Shown here one piece after another: positions 33,619-41,977 of a stretch of 44,285 bases of DNA. Positions within the stretch are counted from its first letter, which is position 1. Each line of letters begins with the position of its first letter. Location: assembly GCA_964627855.1 (NCBI GenBank), contig CAZVLE010000099.1, positions 1 through 44,285 of the forward strand. The letters run 5' to 3'. Below the pieces are notes generated by a model. That model made no database searches and was not told where the DNA came from. It saw only the letters and a list, made by a program, of their open reading frames with translations. Made by a program: the position numbers and the translations under genes. Source of the stretch: CAZVLE01 sp964627855 (lineage in GTDB: Bacteria; Bacillota; Dethiobacteria; DTU022).

Positions 33619-34164
33619 ATGAGAAAAGTGACCATAAGTGCCCTTTTCACAGCCCTGATTGCCGTTTTAGCCCAGGTTGCTGTTCCCCTTCCCTTTAGCC
33701 CTGTCCCCCTAACCGGCCAGGTTCTGGCCGTTTTGCTAACAGCAGCTCTGCTGGGAAGACGGGCCGGTTTGCTCTCTATTGCCGCTTACCTCTTACTGGG
33801 AGCTGCGGGAGCTCCTGTTTTCTCCCTGGCCCGCGGTGGTTTCTACATGCTAACCGGACCAACAGGCGGCTACCTGTGGGGTTTCATACCAGCCGTCTAC
33901 TGTGCCGGATTAATTATTGAAAAAAAAGCGGAGCCCTCATTTTGCCGCTATAGCGTGGCAATGCTTATCGCTATATTTTTTATCTACCTGTTTGGGGCAG
34001 TCCAGCTGGGGCTGATTATGCACTATAACCTCTGGCAGGTCCTGCTAACCGGGGTGCTTCCTTTTCTGCCTCTCGACCTGCTCAAGGCTTTCCTGGCCGC
34101 TTTACTGGCCAGGGAGATCAAAAAAAGCCTGCGACAAAACAGACTTGAACACATTTTGAAATAA
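33619..34164 (+). CDS. bioY: biotin transporter BioY (ECF S-component)
   Basis: A 181-residue six-helix membrane protein with the BioY features PLPFSPVPLTGQVLAVLLTAALLG, GAAGAPVFS and RGGFYMLTGPTGGYLWGF. It binds biotin and works alone or with an ECF energising module, which is not encoded here. The ribosome site is weak. It begins 23 bases after birA and shares its promoter. Confidence 0.95.
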   Translation: MRKVTISALFTALIAVLAQVAVPLPFSPVPLTGQVLAVLLTAALLGRRAGLLSIAAYLLLGAAGAPVFSLARGGFYMLTGPTGGYLWGFIPAVYCAGLIIEKKAEPSFCRYSVAMLIAIFFIYLFGAVQLGLIMHYNLWQVLLTGVLPFLPLDLLKAFLAALLAREIKKSLRQNRLEHILK

Positions 34165-34201
34165 GATGTCATGAAACAACAGGTCGATCATGCTGTTCTT
34201 T

Positions 34202-34993
34202 CTAAGACCCTTGTTGTATTTTTGCCAGTTCTTCTGAGGCAAGCAAGGCTGCACCGAGAGCACCGGCAATCTGCGGTTCAACCGGAACAATTATTTCTGT
34301 TTTAAGCTTCTCGTTTAAGGCCCTGACGACTGCGCCATTCTTGGCCACACCGCCGGTTATCATTACCGCTTCTTCAAGACCGACCCGATGAACCAGCCCG
34401 GCCGTTCGATCGGCTATAGCATAATGCAGGCCCCGCGCAATATCTTCCCGGGGAAGACCACGGGCAATTAATGAAACAACTTCAGATTCGGCGAATACGG
34501 TACACATGCTGCTAATTCGAACGGCATTCTGAGCCCTGTCACTTAAATCAGCCAGTTCGCTCAACTCAACCTCAAGGGCCTGGGCCATTACTTCCAAAAA
34601 ACGGCCGGTGCCGGCGGCACATTTATCATTCATGGCAAAATCTACAGCCCGGCCATCCTCACCGATCCGGATCACCTTGCTGTCCTGGCCACCAATATCA
34701 ATAATGGTGCGTACCAATGGAGACCAGTAATGAGCCCCTCGACCATGACAGGTAATCTCTGTCACGCATTTATCGGCAAAATCAATGCTAACCCGGCCAT
34801 AACCGGTAGCGACAATATATTGTAAATCTTTATCCTTTAATCCGGCGGCCTGAAGAGCTTCCTGCATAGCCTTTTCCGCGGCTGTTTTGCTGTTTGCACC
34901 GGTTGGGCGAATAATATAATTGCGAATTATACCGTCATCGATAATCACAACTTCGGCAGTGAGCGAGCCGACGTCTATTCCAGCTACGGGCAC
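34202..34993 (-). CDS. 2-hydroxyacyl-CoA dehydratase-type activase (BcrA/BadF/HgdC family)
   Basis: A 263-residue ASKHA-fold ATPase that activates radical 2-hydroxyacyl-CoA dehydratases or benzoyl-CoA reductases by ATP-driven electron transfer. It has GIDVGSLTAEVVI, GGQDSKVI, the two cluster Cys in NDKCAAGTGRFLE and SSMCTVFAESEV, and VMITGGVAKNGAVV. I chose GTG 34993 because GGAGG is 8 bases upstream; the longer frame to 35056 begins with residues unlike the family. No dehydratase subunit gene is in the window, and the gene stands alone between bioY and engB. Confidence 0.92.
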   Translation of the reverse strand: MPVAGIDVGSLTAEVVIIDDGIIRNYIIRPTGANSKTAAEKAMQEALQAAGLKDKDLQYIVATGYGRVSIDFADKCVTEITCHGRGAHYWSPLVRTIIDIGGQDSKVIRIGEDGRAVDFAMNDKCAAGTGRFLEVMAQALEVELSELADLSDRAQNAVRISSMCTVFAESEVVSLIARGLPREDIARGLHYAIADRTAGLVHRVGLEEAVMITGGVAKNGAVVRALNEKLKTEIIVPVEPQIAGALGAALLASEELAKIQQGS

Positions 34994-35063
34994 ACCAGAA
35001 ACCTCCTTTGCAACAGATTGTTCAAGGTTCGTTGGAGTGAAGATAAATACAAACAATCAAAGA

Positions 35064-35645
35064 TTAGAGCATTCTTTCAATGGCCTTCCAGAGTTCGTCA
35101 CGGCCGGCTCCGGTCCGGGCTGAGAAGGTTAAAAATAAATCATCGCTGAACAGGCCGAGTCCCCTTTGTATTAGAGAACTTTGCCTGATCATGGCACCGC
35201 GGGAAATTTTGTCGGCCTTGGTAGCTACAGTTATTGTCGCCACTGTATGAGCTCGCAACCATTCAGACATGATCTTGTCATCAGCTGTCGGTTCATGCCG
35301 GCTGTCTATCAGGTGCAGGCAGCCTCGCAGGTTTGGTCTTTTCCCTAGATATTCCTCGATGATCGGTGCCCAGCGCTGACGTTCTTTTTTAGATACTTTG
35401 GCATACCCATAACCGGGTAGGTCAACAAAGCAGAGCTGCTCATTGAGCAGATAAAAGTAAAGGCCCCTCGTCTTGCCGGGGGTAGAGCTGGTTCGGGCCA
35501 GATTTTTCCTGCCGATAAGGTTGTTAAGCAATGAAGATTTGCCAACATTGGAACGGCCGATAAAAGCAACTTCCGGTAAATCCCAGTCCGGAAATTCATT
35601 ATCATTATATGCTGCCGCCTTTAACTCGGCCTGTTTTATTTTCAA
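35064..35645 (-). CDS. engB: ribosome biogenesis GTPase EngB/YsxC
   Basis: A 193-residue GTPase with G1 GRSNVGKSS, the switch segment TSSTPGKTRGLYFY, G3 DLPGYGYAKV, G4 TKADK and G5 SA. It takes part in assembly of the large ribosomal subunit. The start is TTG 35645 with AAGGTG upstream; it overlaps the stop of a 37-codon ORF (TTGA). The lon-engB order is conserved in Firmicutes. Confidence 0.96.
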   Translation of the reverse strand: MKIKQAELKAAAYNDNEFPDWDLPEVAFIGRSNVGKSSLLNNLIGRKNLARTSSTPGKTRGLYFYLLNEQLCFVDLPGYGYAKVSKKERQRWAPIIEEYLGKRPNLRGCLHLIDSRHEPTADDKIMSEWLRAHTVATITVATKADKISRGAMIRQSSLIQRGLGLFSDDLFLTFSARTGAGRDELWKAIERML

Positions 35646-35755
35646 AGGTTCACCTTCTCCAGTGCCCTGTCAATAAGTTTTATCAGGTTATTTACCTGCA
35701 GTTTTTTAGAAGCCACCGGTCGAAGATCGCTCGCTTGCGGCCTGCCAAAACTCAT
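35642..35755 (-). CDS. candidate 37-residue ORF upstream of engB
   Basis: An ATG-initiated frame in the 151-base gap between lon and engB. It starts MSFGRPQASDLRPVAS and ends IDRALEKVNL, and its TGA overlaps the TTG of engB. The overlap and the engB ribosome site inside its last codons would give coupled translation. It has no clear Shine-Dalgarno sequence of its own, and I recognise no family. It could be a leader peptide, a remnant or chance. Confidence 0.3.
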   Translation of the reverse strand: MSFGRPQASDLRPVASKKLQVNNLIKLIDRALEKVNL

Positions 35756-35796
35756 AGTGACAAATAGTTGTTGCTATCATCACCAATTCCCCGGCA

Positions 35797-38202
35797 CTAG
35801 TGCCGCATGGTTGAATCCTGGGTATTATCGGGCAGGTCAAGATTTTTATTCGCTAATTGTTCTGTTTTACCCGGTTCTTTTTTCTTTTCTGTTGTTTTTA
35901 GCAGGGCCATGTCAAGCACCTCATCCATATGTTCAACCAGTTTAACCTCAACCTTGCGACGTACATTTTGGGGAATATCACTCAAGTCTCGCCGGTTCTC
36001 CGCCGGCATGAGCATATGCTTAATACCGGCCCTGTGTGCGGCAAGCATTTTTTCTTTAACCCCGCCCACCGGTAAAACCCGGCCACGCAGGGTTATTTCA
36101 CCGGTCATGGTCACATCTCTTCGCACCGGTGTTTTCGTGAAGGCCGAAGCTAAGGCCGTTGCCATGGCAATACCAGCCGAAGGTCCGTCTTTGGGAATTG
36201 CTCCCTCCGGAACATGAATGTGAATATCCACATCTTCGTAGAAATCTTCATCAAGGCCTAGCTCGTCAGCCCTGGAGCGAATGTAACTCATGGCTGCCTT
36301 GGCCGATTCCTGCATTATATCGCCGAGTTGCCCGGTAAGAGTCATCTTGCCTTTGCCTTTCATCAGGGTAATTTCAATCGATAAAAGATCACCGCCGCTT
36401 TCGGTCCATGCTAATCCCGTCGCCACACCGATTTCATCATCTTTTTCGGCCGAACCATAACGGTAACGTGGAATGCCCAGGTATTTTTGCAGGTTCTGCC
36501 TGGTTAGTTTGATCTCTTTATTGCGATCTTTAACCACTTCCCGGGCAACCTTGCGGCAGATTGCCGATATACTCCTTTCCAGGTTTCGCACCCCGGCTTC
36601 CCGGGTGTATTCACGGATCATACGCCGCACCGAACCCTCCGATATTTCAAGGTTTTTTTCAGAGAGGCCATGTTCTTTAAGCTGTTTGGGAATCAGGTAT
36701 TGGCGGGCAATTTCCACCTTGTCTTCTTCTGTATAACCTGGAATATGAATTAGTTCCATTCTGTCAAGCAGCGGCTGGGGAATATTATAGGAAGTGTTCC
36801 CCGTGGTTATAAACATTACCTGGGAGAGGTCAAAGGGAACTTCAATGTAATGATCACTAAAAGAGTTATTTTGTTCAGGATCAAGAACTTCCAGTAAAGC
36901 CGCAGAAGGGTCACCCCTGAAGTCAGTTGACATTTTATCAATCTCGTCCATCAGGAAAACAGGATTTCTTGACTTGGCCTGACGCATACCCTGGATAATC
37001 CGCCCAGGCAGCGCCCCGATATAGGTGCGGCGGTGACCGCGTACTTCGGCTTCATCACGAACCCCACCAAGGGATATGCGAACAAAATTACGTTCAAGAG
37101 CCCTGGCCACCGATTTGGCCAGGGAGGTCTTCCCTACTCCGGGCGGTCCGATCAGGCAAAGAATTGGTCCTTTAAGTTTCTCGGCAAGCTGTCGTACTGC
37201 CAGGTATTCAACGATCCTTTCTTTCACTTTAACCAGACCGTAATGATCCTCATCAAGAATCTGCTCGGCCATATCAAGGTTAAGACGATCTTCGGTTTCA
37301 ACAGACCAGGGCAATTCAAGGAGCCAGTCAAGGTATGTTCTGATTACTATGCCTTCAGCGGCTGCAGGGGGCATTTTCTCCAGCCTCTCCACTTCCTTGA
37401 GAGCTTTCTCTTCAACCTCTTCGGGCAGTTTGGCTTCGGCAATCTTTTCCCGGTACTCCTCAGCCTCGGCCATTCTTTCGTCTTTTTCTCCCAGTTCCTT
37501 CTGAATTGCCTTCATCTGCTCGCGCAGGTAATACTCTTTCTGGGTTTTTTCCATCTGCTTGCGTACTCGCAAATTTATCTTGCGTTCAATTTCTAAAATC
37601 TCCATCTCGCGGCTCATTATAGTACCGAGTGTTTCCAGTCGCTTTATTGGTTCAAGCGCTTCAAGGATCTCCTGTTTTTGCTGAATCTTCATGCTCAGAT
37701 GAGAGGCAATCACATCGGTAAACCGACCCGGCTCTTCAATATCTGAAACCGTGGCCAGTGTTTCGGGAGGGACTTTACGGCTAAGCTTGATATACTGTTC
37801 AAACTGATAGAGCACGCTGCGCATCTGTGCTTCTATTTCCGGTGTTTTCTTGCTGTCATCTTCGATTACTGCCACATCTGCTTCCAGGAAAAGTTCCTCA
37901 GAATAGAGTTCCTTTAGTTCCGCCCTGGTCAAACCTTCAACTAAAACCCGGATCGTACCCCCGGGGAGTTTGATCATCTGCTTAACTTTGGCTACTGTTC
38001 CCACACCATAAAGATCATCCATGGTTGGTTCATCCACCTTGGCATCTTTCTGGGTTATCAGTAAAATACGGTTATCTTTCATCATTGCCCGTTCGAGGGC
38101 TGAGATTGAGCGCTCACGACCCACATCAAGATGAAGGACCATATTCGGAAACACGAGCACTCCCCTGAGAGGAAGTACTGCTAACTTTTCAGTTTCACTC
38201 AT
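35797..38202 (-). CDS. lon: ATP-dependent protease Lon
   Basis: An 801-residue LonA. It has the N-terminal substrate domain (PLRGVLVFPNMVLHL), a long coiled coil (about 190-280), AAA+ with GPPGVGKTSLAKSVA and VFLMDEIDK, and a protease domain with PKDGPSAGIA (Ser675) and GGVKEK (Lys718) as the catalytic dyad. The last 30 residues are a polar tail. AGAAGG precedes the ATG. It lies downstream of clpX behind a terminator-like hairpin and upstream of engB. Confidence 0.98.
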   Translation of the reverse strand: MSETEKLAVLPLRGVLVFPNMVLHLDVGRERSISALERAMMKDNRILLITQKDAKVDEPTMDDLYGVGTVAKVKQMIKLPGGTIRVLVEGLTRAELKELYSEELFLEADVAVIEDDSKKTPEIEAQMRSVLYQFEQYIKLSRKVPPETLATVSDIEEPGRFTDVIASHLSMKIQQKQEILEALEPIKRLETLGTIMSREMEILEIERKINLRVRKQMEKTQKEYYLREQMKAIQKELGEKDERMAEAEEYREKIAEAKLPEEVEEKALKEVERLEKMPPAAAEGIVIRTYLDWLLELPWSVETEDRLNLDMAEQILDEDHYGLVKVKERIVEYLAVRQLAEKLKGPILCLIGPPGVGKTSLAKSVARALERNFVRISLGGVRDEAEVRGHRRTYIGALPGRIIQGMRQAKSRNPVFLMDEIDKMSTDFRGDPSAALLEVLDPEQNNSFSDHYIEVPFDLSQVMFITTGNTSYNIPQPLLDRMELIHIPGYTEEDKVEIARQYLIPKQLKEHGLSEKNLEISEGSVRRMIREYTREAGVRNLERSISAICRKVAREVVKDRNKEIKLTRQNLQKYLGIPRYRYGSAEKDDEIGVATGLAWTESGGDLLSIEITLMKGKGKMTLTGQLGDIMQESAKAAMSYIRSRADELGLDEDFYEDVDIHIHVPEGAIPKDGPSAGIAMATALASAFTKTPVRRDVTMTGEITLRGRVLPVGGVKEKMLAAHRAGIKHMLMPAENRRDLSDIPQNVRRKVEVKLVEHMDEVLDMALLKTTEKKKEPGKTEQLANKNLDLPDNTQDSTMRH

Positions 38203-38220
38203 TTATATTCACCTTCTCGT

Positions 38221-38270
38221 AAAAAGTTAAAGCGAGAAGCTCATATTATTAATATTATTCGCTTCCCGCT
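38221..38270 (-). terminator. terminator-like hairpin between clpX and lon
   Basis: The minus strand reads AGCGGGAAGC, a 20-base AT-rich loop, GCTTCTCGCT (10-bp stem with one G-T pair) and then TTAACTTTTT. The loop itself is nearly palindromic. It begins about 50 bases after the clpX stop and ends about 18 bases before the lon start, so it may end clpX mRNA or partly attenuate lon. Confidence 0.65.
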
Positions 38271-38320
38271 ATCAATTTCCTTTGTGTTGTCTATCTGCGG
38301 TCCTGCCCTGGATTTGCTCT

Positions 38321-39580
38321 TCAGGCAGACTCCTCTTTCTTCTTGCGTTTATCTCTCGTTGCCAGCATCGGTAATTCTTTATGCAAAACAACTTCTTTGG
38401 TTATGACGCAACGTTCGATATCGTCTCTGGAAGGCACGTCAAACATGACATCAAGTAAGATTTCCTCCAGAATAGCTCTCAAGCCCCTGGCGCCGGTATT
38501 TCTTTTCATGGCTTCTTCAGCAATCGCTTCCAAACAATTGTCCTTGAATTCAAGACTGACACCATCGAGCTCAAATATTTTCTGATACTGCTTGATCAGG
38601 GCATTGCGCGGCTCTTTCAGAATGCGCACAAAAGCTTCGCTGTCAAGGGGATCAAGGGTGGCTACTACCGGAATTCTGCCGACAAACTCGGGAATCAGTC
38701 CGTATTTTAAGAGATCCTGCGGTAATATCTGTTTTAAGATGGCACCAAGCTTGTCATCGTCACGCGATAAAACCTCGGCTCCGAAGCCGATCCCCTTGCT
38801 GCCTACGCGGTCCTGGATAATCTTCTCCAGGCCGTCAAAGGCTCCTCCACAGATAAAAAGAATATCGGTGGTATCGATTTGCATAAACTCCTGGTGGGGG
38901 TGCTTCCGTCCACCCTGTGGGGGCACACTGGCTACGGTACCTTCGAGAATTTTCAGCAGTGCTTGCTGAACTCCTTCACCGGAAACATCCCTGGTAATCG
39001 AAGGGTTGTCGGTTTTTCTGGCGATTTTATCGATCTCGTCGATGTAAATGATCCCTTTTTCCGCTTTTTCCAGGTCATAATCGGCAGCCTGAATTAATTT
39101 CAAAAGGATATTTTCCACATCTTCACCGACATAGCCCGCCTCAGTCAGCGAAGTTGCATCGGCAATGGCAAAAGGAACATTCAAGATACGAGCCAGAGTC
39201 TGGGCCAGCAGGGTCTTACCCACACCGGTCGGACCCACAAGAACGATGTTGCTTTTTTGCAGCTCCACATCTTCGACTTTTTGACCGGCATTTACCCTCT
39301 TGTAATGATTATAAACTGCAACAGATAGGCTTTTCTTGGCGCCTTCCTGCCCGATCACATACTGGTCGAGAACATCTTTGATATCCTGCGGTTTGGGAAG
39401 CTCTACAAAACCAAGTTCGGGTTCATCACCGATCTCTTCTTCGATTATTTCATTGCAGAGCTCGATGCATTCATCACAGATATAGACTCCCGGTCCGGCA
39501 ACAAGTTTACGAACCTGCTCCTGGCTCTTACCACAAAAAGAGCATTTCAACTGGCCTTTTTCTTCATTAAATTTAAACAT
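38321..39580 (-). CDS. clpX: ATP-dependent Clp protease ATP-binding subunit ClpX
   Basis: A 419-residue AAA+ unfoldase. It has the N-terminal zinc domain (CSFCGKS and CDECIELC), Walker A GPTGVGKT, pore loop GYVGED, Walker B IIYIDEIDK and the ClpP-docking loop with IGF (KGIGFGAE). It lies 26 bases after clpP and is probably co-transcribed with it. Confidence 0.98.
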   Translation of the reverse strand: MFKFNEEKGQLKCSFCGKSQEQVRKLVAGPGVYICDECIELCNEIIEEEIGDEPELGFVELPKPQDIKDVLDQYVIGQEGAKKSLSVAVYNHYKRVNAGQKVEDVELQKSNIVLVGPTGVGKTLLAQTLARILNVPFAIADATSLTEAGYVGEDVENILLKLIQAADYDLEKAEKGIIYIDEIDKIARKTDNPSITRDVSGEGVQQALLKILEGTVASVPPQGGRKHPHQEFMQIDTTDILFICGGAFDGLEKIIQDRVGSKGIGFGAEVLSRDDDKLGAILKQILPQDLLKYGLIPEFVGRIPVVATLDPLDSEAFVRILKEPRNALIKQYQKIFELDGVSLEFKDNCLEAIAEEAMKRNTGARGLRAILEEILLDVMFDVPSRDDIERCVITKEVVLHKELPMLATRDKRKKKEESA

Positions 39581-39606
39581 TTGGAGATTTCACCTCGTCT
39601 CCTCGC

Positions 39607-40194
39607 TTAAGATCTCTGGACAAGGATTTCATCAATCAAACCGTAATTCCTGGCATCATCTGCTGACATGAAGAAATCGCGGTCGGTATCCCTGGCGATA
39701 TTTTCAATCGGCTGGCCGGTGTGATCCGCCAGTATTTCATTTAGCGTTTCCCTGACCTTGATAATTTCCCGGGCATGTATCTCGACATCAACCGCCTGTC
39801 CCTGGGCTCCGCCCATTGGCTGGTGAAGCATAATCCGTGAGTTTGGCAGGGCAAAACGCTTACCGTTCTCACCGGCAGCGAGCAGCACTGCGCCGAAACT
39901 GGCTGCAAGCCCAACGCAGATAGTCGATATGGCCGGTTTAACATAACGCATGGTATCATAGATGGCCATTCCTGCATAGACCGAGCCTCCGGGAGAATTA
40001 ATATAAAGATTAATATCTTTTTTTGGATCTTCCGACTCGAGAAAAAGCATCTGGGCTACAACAAGGTTTGCTACGTGATCATCAATGGCACTGCCAAGAA
40101 ATACAATACGGTCCTTCAACAAACGCGAATAAATATCGTAAGCTCTTTCTCCACGGCTGGTCTGCTCAACAACCATTGGAACCAGTATACTCAT
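39607..40194 (-). CDS. clpP: ATP-dependent Clp protease proteolytic subunit ClpP
   Basis: A 195-residue serine peptidase with the triad Ser99 (GLAASFGA), His124 (MLHQPMGG) and Asp173 (TDRDFFMS). The residue after the catalytic Ser is Phe where Met is usual. The N-terminus MSILVPMVVEQTSRGERAYDI is typical of Firmicute ClpP. It lies between tig and clpX. Confidence 0.98.
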   Translation of the reverse strand: MSILVPMVVEQTSRGERAYDIYSRLLKDRIVFLGSAIDDHVANLVVAQMLFLESEDPKKDINLYINSPGGSVYAGMAIYDTMRYVKPAISTICVGLAASFGAVLLAAGENGKRFALPNSRIMLHQPMGGAQGQAVDVEIHAREIIKVRETLNEILADHTGQPIENIARDTDRDFFMSADDARNYGLIDEILVQRS

Positions 40195-40279
40195 TTTATT
40201 ACCTCCATAACAGCCTTCCCAATTAATTGAAAAGCTCTTCTCAGATTAATTTTTGCTTTAAATATTCCCGATCGAGGCC

Positions 40280-41716
40280 TTAAGATTCTTTGCTATGCTC
40301 TTCTTCTGGTGGCCCGGCCTCAGCTTCAGATTGGACCTTTTTTGTCACTTTCTTTTTGCCGGCCGCCGGTCCGCCTTGTTCTTTCTTGGCAGCCTTAGTC
40401 TTCTTTGCCGCTTTCTTCTTCTTCACTTTCTTAATCTTTGCTTCCTCGGTAAGGAGGTCGATAACCTTACGTATCCTAATTTCCTCGAACATAACCGGGA
40501 TCCGTCCCTGCTTTTCCAGCAGCTCCCTGATTCTGTCGGGATCATCGTTATAGCTTTCGGCTATCTCTTTGATCTTGGCCTCTAGTTCGCTATCTTCAAC
40601 GGTAATTCCTTCTTTTTTCGCTATAGCGTCGAGGACAAGGTTAGCCTTTGTTCTCTTTTCTGCTTCTTCCCTTTTATCTTCACGCATTTCATCTTTATTT
40701 TTTCCGGATAATTCCATGAACTGCTCGAGTTCCATACCCTGGTATTTCAGGTAGCCTTCCAGTTCGCCAATCATCCTGTCGATCTGGCGTTCAACGAGAA
40801 TCTTCGGCGACTCAACTTCCGAGGCATCGCTGATCATCTCGATCAGGTCTGATTCCAGCTTGTTTTTGGCCTGATCTTCAGCATTTTTAAGCAGCTTGAC
40901 CTTTAGATCTTCTCTCATCTCGTCGAGGGTCTCGAATTCACTGACCTCTTTTACAAAATCATCATCAAGATCGGGCAACTGTTTTTCTTTAATCTGTTTC
41001 ACAGTAACCTGGAACAATGCTTCCTTACCGGCAATATCGTCTTTGCGATAGTTGTCGGGAAACTTAACTTTAACCTCTTTCTCTTCCTCGGGTTTGGCTC
41101 CGATCAACTGCTCTTCAAAACCGGGTATAAAGGTGTTTGAACCAATTTCCAGTGAGTAATTTTCGGCTTCGCCGCCCTCAAAAGGCTCTCCATCAACAAA
41201 ACCCTTAAAGTCGATCGTAACCAGGTCGCCGGATTTAACCAACCCATCTTCACGAGGCACCAGGCGGGCGTTTTGCTCCCTGAGCATATAGAAGTGATGG
41301 TCAATCTGTAAATCATCAACTTCCGACTCTTCCTGTTCAACCTCCAACCCCTTGTAATCACCAAGCTTAACCGGTGGAATTACCTCGACAAGCGCGTTAA
41401 ATAGAAGGGGTTTGCCTTCTTCTACCTGGACCAGTTCGAAATCGGGCTGCCCGATTGGGTCAACCCCGGCTTCTTTGATTGCCTCATCATAAGCCGGGGG
41501 CACTAATATTTCCAGGGCTTCTTCGTGCAATACTTCCGGACCAAAACGTGATTCCAGGATACGGCGTGGAACCTTACCCTTGCGAAAGCCGGGCAGGTTA
41601 ATCTTTTTAACTACAATGCGATAAGCCCTGGCCAGGGCCGTATCGACCTCCGGAGCCGCCACTTCAATTTCAAGTTTAACTTTGCTGCTCTCTATATTTT
41701 CGGAGTTCTTTAGCAT
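40280..41716 (-). CDS. tig: trigger factor with Lys-rich C-terminal extension
   Basis: A 478-residue ribosome-bound chaperone and prolyl isomerase. The ribosome-binding motif GFRKGKVPRRILESRFG is near residue 45, the FKBP-like domain is at about 155-245 (GDLVTIDFKGFVDGEPFEGG), and the helical C-domain follows. Most members end near residue 430. This one adds about 45 residues, first very Lys/Ala-rich (KKVKKKKAAKKTKAAKK) and then acidic. AAGGAG lies before the ATG. It heads the tig-clpP-clpX-lon-engB cluster. Confidence 0.97.
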   Translation of the reverse strand: MLKNSENIESSKVKLEIEVAAPEVDTALARAYRIVVKKINLPGFRKGKVPRRILESRFGPEVLHEEALEILVPPAYDEAIKEAGVDPIGQPDFELVQVEEGKPLLFNALVEVIPPVKLGDYKGLEVEQEESEVDDLQIDHHFYMLREQNARLVPREDGLVKSGDLVTIDFKGFVDGEPFEGGEAENYSLEIGSNTFIPGFEEQLIGAKPEEEKEVKVKFPDNYRKDDIAGKEALFQVTVKQIKEKQLPDLDDDFVKEVSEFETLDEMREDLKVKLLKNAEDQAKNKLESDLIEMISDASEVESPKILVERQIDRMIGELEGYLKYQGMELEQFMELSGKNKDEMREDKREEAEKRTKANLVLDAIAKKEGITVEDSELEAKIKEIAESYNDDPDRIRELLEKQGRIPVMFEEIRIRKVIDLLTEEAKIKKVKKKKAAKKTKAAKKEQGGPAAGKKKVTKKVQSEAEAGPPEEEHSKES

Positions 41717-41789
41717 TTTTAATCGTCTCCTTGCTTATAGGTCTCAATCCATCTCCTTGGATCGTTACTGGGTAGTTTAACAATATAAA

Positions 41790-41810
41790 AACGCCTTTAA
41801 AACAGGCGTT
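41790..41810 (-). terminator. terminator-like hairpin at the 5' end of the tig leader
   Basis: The minus strand reads AACGCCT-GTTTTAA-AGGCGTT, then TTTATATTG. The 7-bp stem begins only about 6 bases after the predicted tig transcript start and leaves about 74 bases before the tig ATG. It could attenuate transcription, stabilise the 5' end, or block transcription that enters from the tetR side. Confidence 0.55.
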
Positions 41811-41822
41811 ACGTGCAAATAC

Positions 41823-41851
41823 ATATTAACATATAAAAATTGATGATTCAA
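41823..41851 (-). promoter_or_regulatory. sigma-A promoter of tig
   Basis: On the minus strand TTGAAT (41846-41851) and TAATAT (41823-41828) are 17 bases apart, with TG one base before the -10 (extended -10). The start point would be near 41816. Confidence 0.75.
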
Positions 41852-41897
41852 GAATTAAATCAAGCCGCATAGCCTTATTAAATAATTTCGATAAATC

Positions 41898-41926
41898 TTG
41901 ATTATTATTTCAAAACAGTATACAAT
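41898..41926 (+). promoter_or_regulatory. sigma-A promoter of the fadR-like gene
   Basis: TTGATT (41898-41903) and TACAAT (41921-41926) are 17 bases apart. The predicted start near 41933 lies within the FadR-type operator, as expected for autorepression. Confidence 0.75.
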
Positions 41927-41931
41927 GGAAA

Positions 41932-41949
41932 CGAATGAGCATTCATTCA
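41932..41949. promoter_or_regulatory. FadR-type operator
   Basis: CGAATGA-GCAT-TCATTCA is an 18-bp palindrome with a single arm mismatch. As I recall it, the Bacillus FadR (YsiA) site is TGAATGA-N4-TCATTCA; this copy differs at one arm position. It covers the expected transcription start of the tetR-family gene that follows. Confidence 0.8.
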
Positions 41950-41977
41950 TTTATGTTTTTTTACGCGGGAGGACTGC

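Noticed and set aside
34165..34201. Hairpin AACAG-N10-CTGTT between convergent bioY and activase as a shared terminator
   Set aside because: The stem is only 5 bp and the T-runs are broken.
35793..35806. Perfect palindrome CGGCACTAGTGCCG at the lon stop as a terminator
   Set aside because: The stem is short, includes the stop codon, and no T-run follows in either direction.
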